From UBA3537 sp964219345 (GTDB lineage: Bacteria > Bacteroidota > Bacteroidia > Flavobacteriales > Flavobacteriaceae): a stretch of 6,595 bases of DNA. Positions 5,819 to 6,595 of the stretch are shown one piece after another (position 1 is the first letter of the stretch; each line of letters starts with the position of its first letter). The notes under the pieces were generated by a model. It was not told the origin of the DNA. It worked only from the letters and a program-made list of their open reading frames with translations, and did not search any database. Where the stretch lies: NCBI GenBank assembly GCA_964219345.1, contig CAXPPN010000050.1, positions 1-6,595 of the forward strand. Reading direction: 5' to 3'. Made by a program: the position numbers and the translations under genes.

Positions 5819-5911
5819 TCTCAAGACCTTTTCCAATAAAAAAACCATTTTCTAAAATCCATCCCCCTGTGTTTGGGATAGGATTGCCTGAGAAGTTTTA
5901 GCTTTTACTTT
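5806..5911 (-). repeat. Dispersed intergenic module, copy C
   Basis: The left part (5806-5846) parallels copy D, and the middle block (A-run, CCATT, then ATCCATCCCCC, up to about 5868) parallels copies A and B. GTTTTAGCTTTT (5895-5906) matches 2481-2492 of copy B exactly. It sits directly upstream of the DUF1080 gene, in the same orientation relative to its gene as B and D. Similarity was judged by eye and is modest outside the exact blocks. Confidence 0.5.
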
Positions 5912-5932
5912 TTAAAGAAAAAACATAGGATT

Positions 5933-5952
5933 TGTTGCCAATATGTTGCCAA
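5933..5952. repeat. Direct repeat TGTTGCCAA, twice
   Basis: The 9-mer TGTTGCCAA occurs at 5933-5941 and 5944-5952, one helical turn apart (11 bp), so both copies face the same side of the helix. It stands at the left edge of the hairpin series. A protein-binding site is possible; nothing more can be shown. Confidence 0.45.
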
Positions 5953-5963
5953 AACGTCAAAGA

Positions 5964-6037
5964 AAAAACCGCAACAATCTGTAAAATAGACTATTACGGT
6001 TTTTATTGGTGGTCCCACCTGTACTATAACCACAGGT
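5964..6037. repeat. Left group of inverted repeats with competing pairings
   Basis: AAAAACCG (5964-5971) pairs with CGGTTTTT (5997-6004) over a 25-nt loop. GGTGG (6008-6012) pairs with CCACC (6015-6019), and ACCTGT (6017-6022) pairs with ACAGGT (6032-6037). The last two overlap and cannot form together. GTGGT (6009-6013) can instead pair with ACCAC (6029-6033). In RNA this would allow alternative folds, though the short stems make chance a real explanation. Confidence 0.4.
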
Positions 6038-6073
6038 ATAACTTATTCTATATCAACACTTTAACAAAAAAGG

Positions 6074-6092
6074 TGGTACACAATGTGTACCA
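6074..6092. repeat. Perfect 19-bp palindrome, GGTACAC type, first copy
   Basis: TGGTACACA and TGTGTACCA are perfect 9-bp arms around a single A (6083). The odd one-base centre favours a double-stranded site bound by a dimeric protein rather than a hairpin, although an RNA hairpin with a slightly larger loop is also possible. A second copy with the same arms follows at 6107-6126. Confidence 0.6.
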
Positions 6093-6106
6093 TATAATTC
6101 AATTTG

Positions 6107-6126
6107 TGGTACACCTCTGTGTACCA
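6107..6126. repeat. Perfect inverted repeat, GGTACAC type, second copy
   Basis: TGGTACAC (6107-6114) and GTGTACCA (6119-6126) are perfect 8-bp arms around CTCT. The arm sequence is the same as in the first copy at 6074-6092, while the centres (CTCT here, AAT or A there) differ. Centre-to-centre spacing is about 33 bp, near three helical turns. Two operators for one regulator, or two stem-loops of one RNA, are the simplest readings. Confidence 0.6.
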
Positions 6127-6128
6127 TC

Positions 6129-6156
6129 AAAAAGTGTAACTGCTGTTACACTTTTT
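6129..6156 (+). terminator. 12-bp perfect hairpin ending in T5, terminator-like
   Basis: AAAAAGTGTAAC (6129-6140) pairs perfectly with GTTACACTTTTT (6145-6156) around a TGCT tetraloop. The A5/T5 ends would make it a bidirectional terminator by form. No coding gene ends just before it on the plus strand. It could terminate a short non-coding transcript from the region to its left or be part of a structured RNA. Confidence 0.45.
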
Positions 6157-6200
6157 AATATTTAAGTTGGGTCGAGTCCGGTTTAGACTACTAAAACAAT

Positions 6201-6238
6201 AAAACGGTTATACTATTATATACTTGACCGTTTTTTTT
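6201..6238. terminator. Bidirectional terminator-like hairpin with T8 tail
   Basis: AAAACGGT (6201-6208) pairs with ACCGTTTT (6227-6234) over an 18-nt loop, and the plus strand continues to a run of eight T (6231-6238). On the minus strand the stem is followed by TTTTATTGTTTT, and it lies 52 bp beyond the stop of the right-hand partial gene, so it could terminate that gene. On the plus strand the only upstream material is the hairpin series. The long loop lowers confidence. Confidence 0.5.
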
Positions 6239-6290
6239 ATTTATGAAGTAATGATTTGATTTGATCTAATCTATTGTAGATACCCATATT

Positions 6291-6525
6291 TTACTGACTG
6301 CAGGAACTAACCTCAATTTCGCTGTATAAATTTGGGTCTTGGTTTGGATCTTCGACCTTATTAGCCCCCATTGAAATTTTAACAATTTCCTCACTTGTAG
6401 AAAAACAAAGTTGGTGAAAGTTGTCGTTGTCATTTATATCTGCTATCGAAATAGGCTCATGAGGTATTAGAACTCCAGAACAGTAAGAATAGCCAACATA
6501 GTACTGAAATAAGTCAGATTCGCTA
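6291..6525 (-). CDS. Partial C-terminal end of an unrecognised protein, cut by adapter
   Basis: Reading leftward from 6524, one frame is open for 77 codons to a TAA (complement of 6291-6293). It contains QYYVGYSYCSGVLIPHEPIS near its left end and closes with EIEVSSCSQ. Composition is protein-like, with acidic runs (DINDNDN) and few basic residues. I see no family signature, and whether it is secreted cannot be judged because the N-terminus is missing. The gene is truncated not by biology but by the Illumina adapter that begins at 6526, so no start codon should be assigned. The terminator-like hairpin at 6201-6238 lies downstream in its sense. The shorter frames on the plus strand here are interrupted by stops. 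Confidence 0.6.
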
Positions 6526-6595
6526 AGATCGGAAGAGCGTCGTGTAGGGAAAGAGTGTCACGGATCGTGTAGATCTCGGTGGTCGCCGTATCATT
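6526..6595. other. Illumina P5/TruSeq adapter with index, artefact
   Basis: The sequence from 6526 is the reverse complement of the Illumina P5 dual-index adapter in full. Read-1 primer complement beginning AGATCGGAAGAGCGTCGTGT spans 6526-6558. An 8-nt index, CACGGATC (GATCCGTG in adapter orientation), spans 6559-6566. The P5 flow-cell part ending GGTCGCCGTATCATT spans 6567-6595. The 33+8+29 nt structure is exact. It is synthetic library DNA left at the end of an assembled contig, and native sequence stops at 6525. Confidence 0.98.

Larger units (their letters stand above)
5784..6290. other. Gene-free region rich in repeats and hairpins
   Basis: These 507 bp contain no ORF with protein-like composition. 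They hold the DUF1080 promoter candidate, repeat-module copy C (5806-5911), a TGTTGCCAA direct repeat (5933-5952), the inverted-repeat series 5964-6156, and a terminator-like hairpin (6201-6238). Positions 6239-6290 show nothing beyond AT-rich sequence with a GATTT direct repeat. A plus-strand open frame of 77 codons inside the hairpin series has no leader, no family resemblance, and codes mostly through the palindromes. Confidence 0.6.

Noticed and set aside
5932..6165. 77-codon plus-strand open frame
   Set aside because: It runs through the palindromes, has low-complexity Tyr/His/Val content unlike the neighbouring genes, and no family resemblance.
6161..6193. tRNA-like 3' end (GGGTCGAGTCC followed by an ACTA-type tail), possible attachment-site remnant
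   Set aside because: The T-loop lacks the TTC core, the flanking 5-bp stem does not pair, and no anticodon or acceptor arm is present. No integrase or matching direct repeat supports an att site.
5964..6238. CRISPR array
   Set aside because: The inverted repeats differ in sequence and spacing, and there is no regular direct repeat with unique spacers and no cas gene.

Overview
This window looks like a chromosomal fragment from an AT-rich member of the Bacteroidota, perhaps Cytophagales or Flavobacteriales. The grounds are the low GC content, start codons with A/T-rich leaders and no Shine-Dalgarno, candidate promoters of the Bacteroidota TTTG/TAnnTTTG type, and a gene content typical of the phylum (DUF418, DUF885 and DUF1080 proteins, two of them lipoproteins). 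I see no rRNA, tRNA, CRISPR array, transposase, integrase or toxin-antitoxin gene.

Layout. A small membrane protein runs off the left edge (1-217, minus), preceded by a DUF1569/DinB-like protein (281-730, minus). A 376-bp gene-free stretch (731-1106) then holds a roughly 100-bp run of T-tracts spaced one helical turn apart, and one copy of a dispersed intergenic repeat. A DUF418/YeiB-type membrane protein (1107-2309, minus) comes next. A 385-bp gene-free stretch (2310-2694) holds a second repeat copy and several inverted repeats. A small alpha/beta protein (2695-2958, minus) is divergent from a DUF885 metallopeptidase lipoprotein (3118-4929, plus). That gene converges on a DUF1080 sugar-hydrolase-like lipoprotein (4989-5783, minus), whose probable terminator overlaps its stop codon. 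From 5784 to 6290 I see no convincing gene, but a dense series of perfect inverted repeats ending in a strong terminator-like hairpin. The C-terminal 77 codons of an unrecognised protein (6291-6525, minus) follow.

The last 70 bases (6526-6595) are not biological. They are a complete Illumina P5/TruSeq adapter with an 8-nt index, so the native sequence ends at 6525 and the right-hand gene is cut by a library or assembly artefact.

The genes do not form an obvious pathway. They are single-gene units separated by repeat-rich spacers: two envelope lipoproteins (a peptidase and a 3-keto-glycoside hydrolase-like protein), membrane proteins, and small soluble domains. The more unusual content is non-coding: a related intergenic module on the upstream side of four minus-strand genes, phased T-tracts predicting bent DNA, a leader motif shared by the two leftmost genes, and the hairpin array at 5964-6238. 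No complete, previously undescribed multi-gene system is evident.
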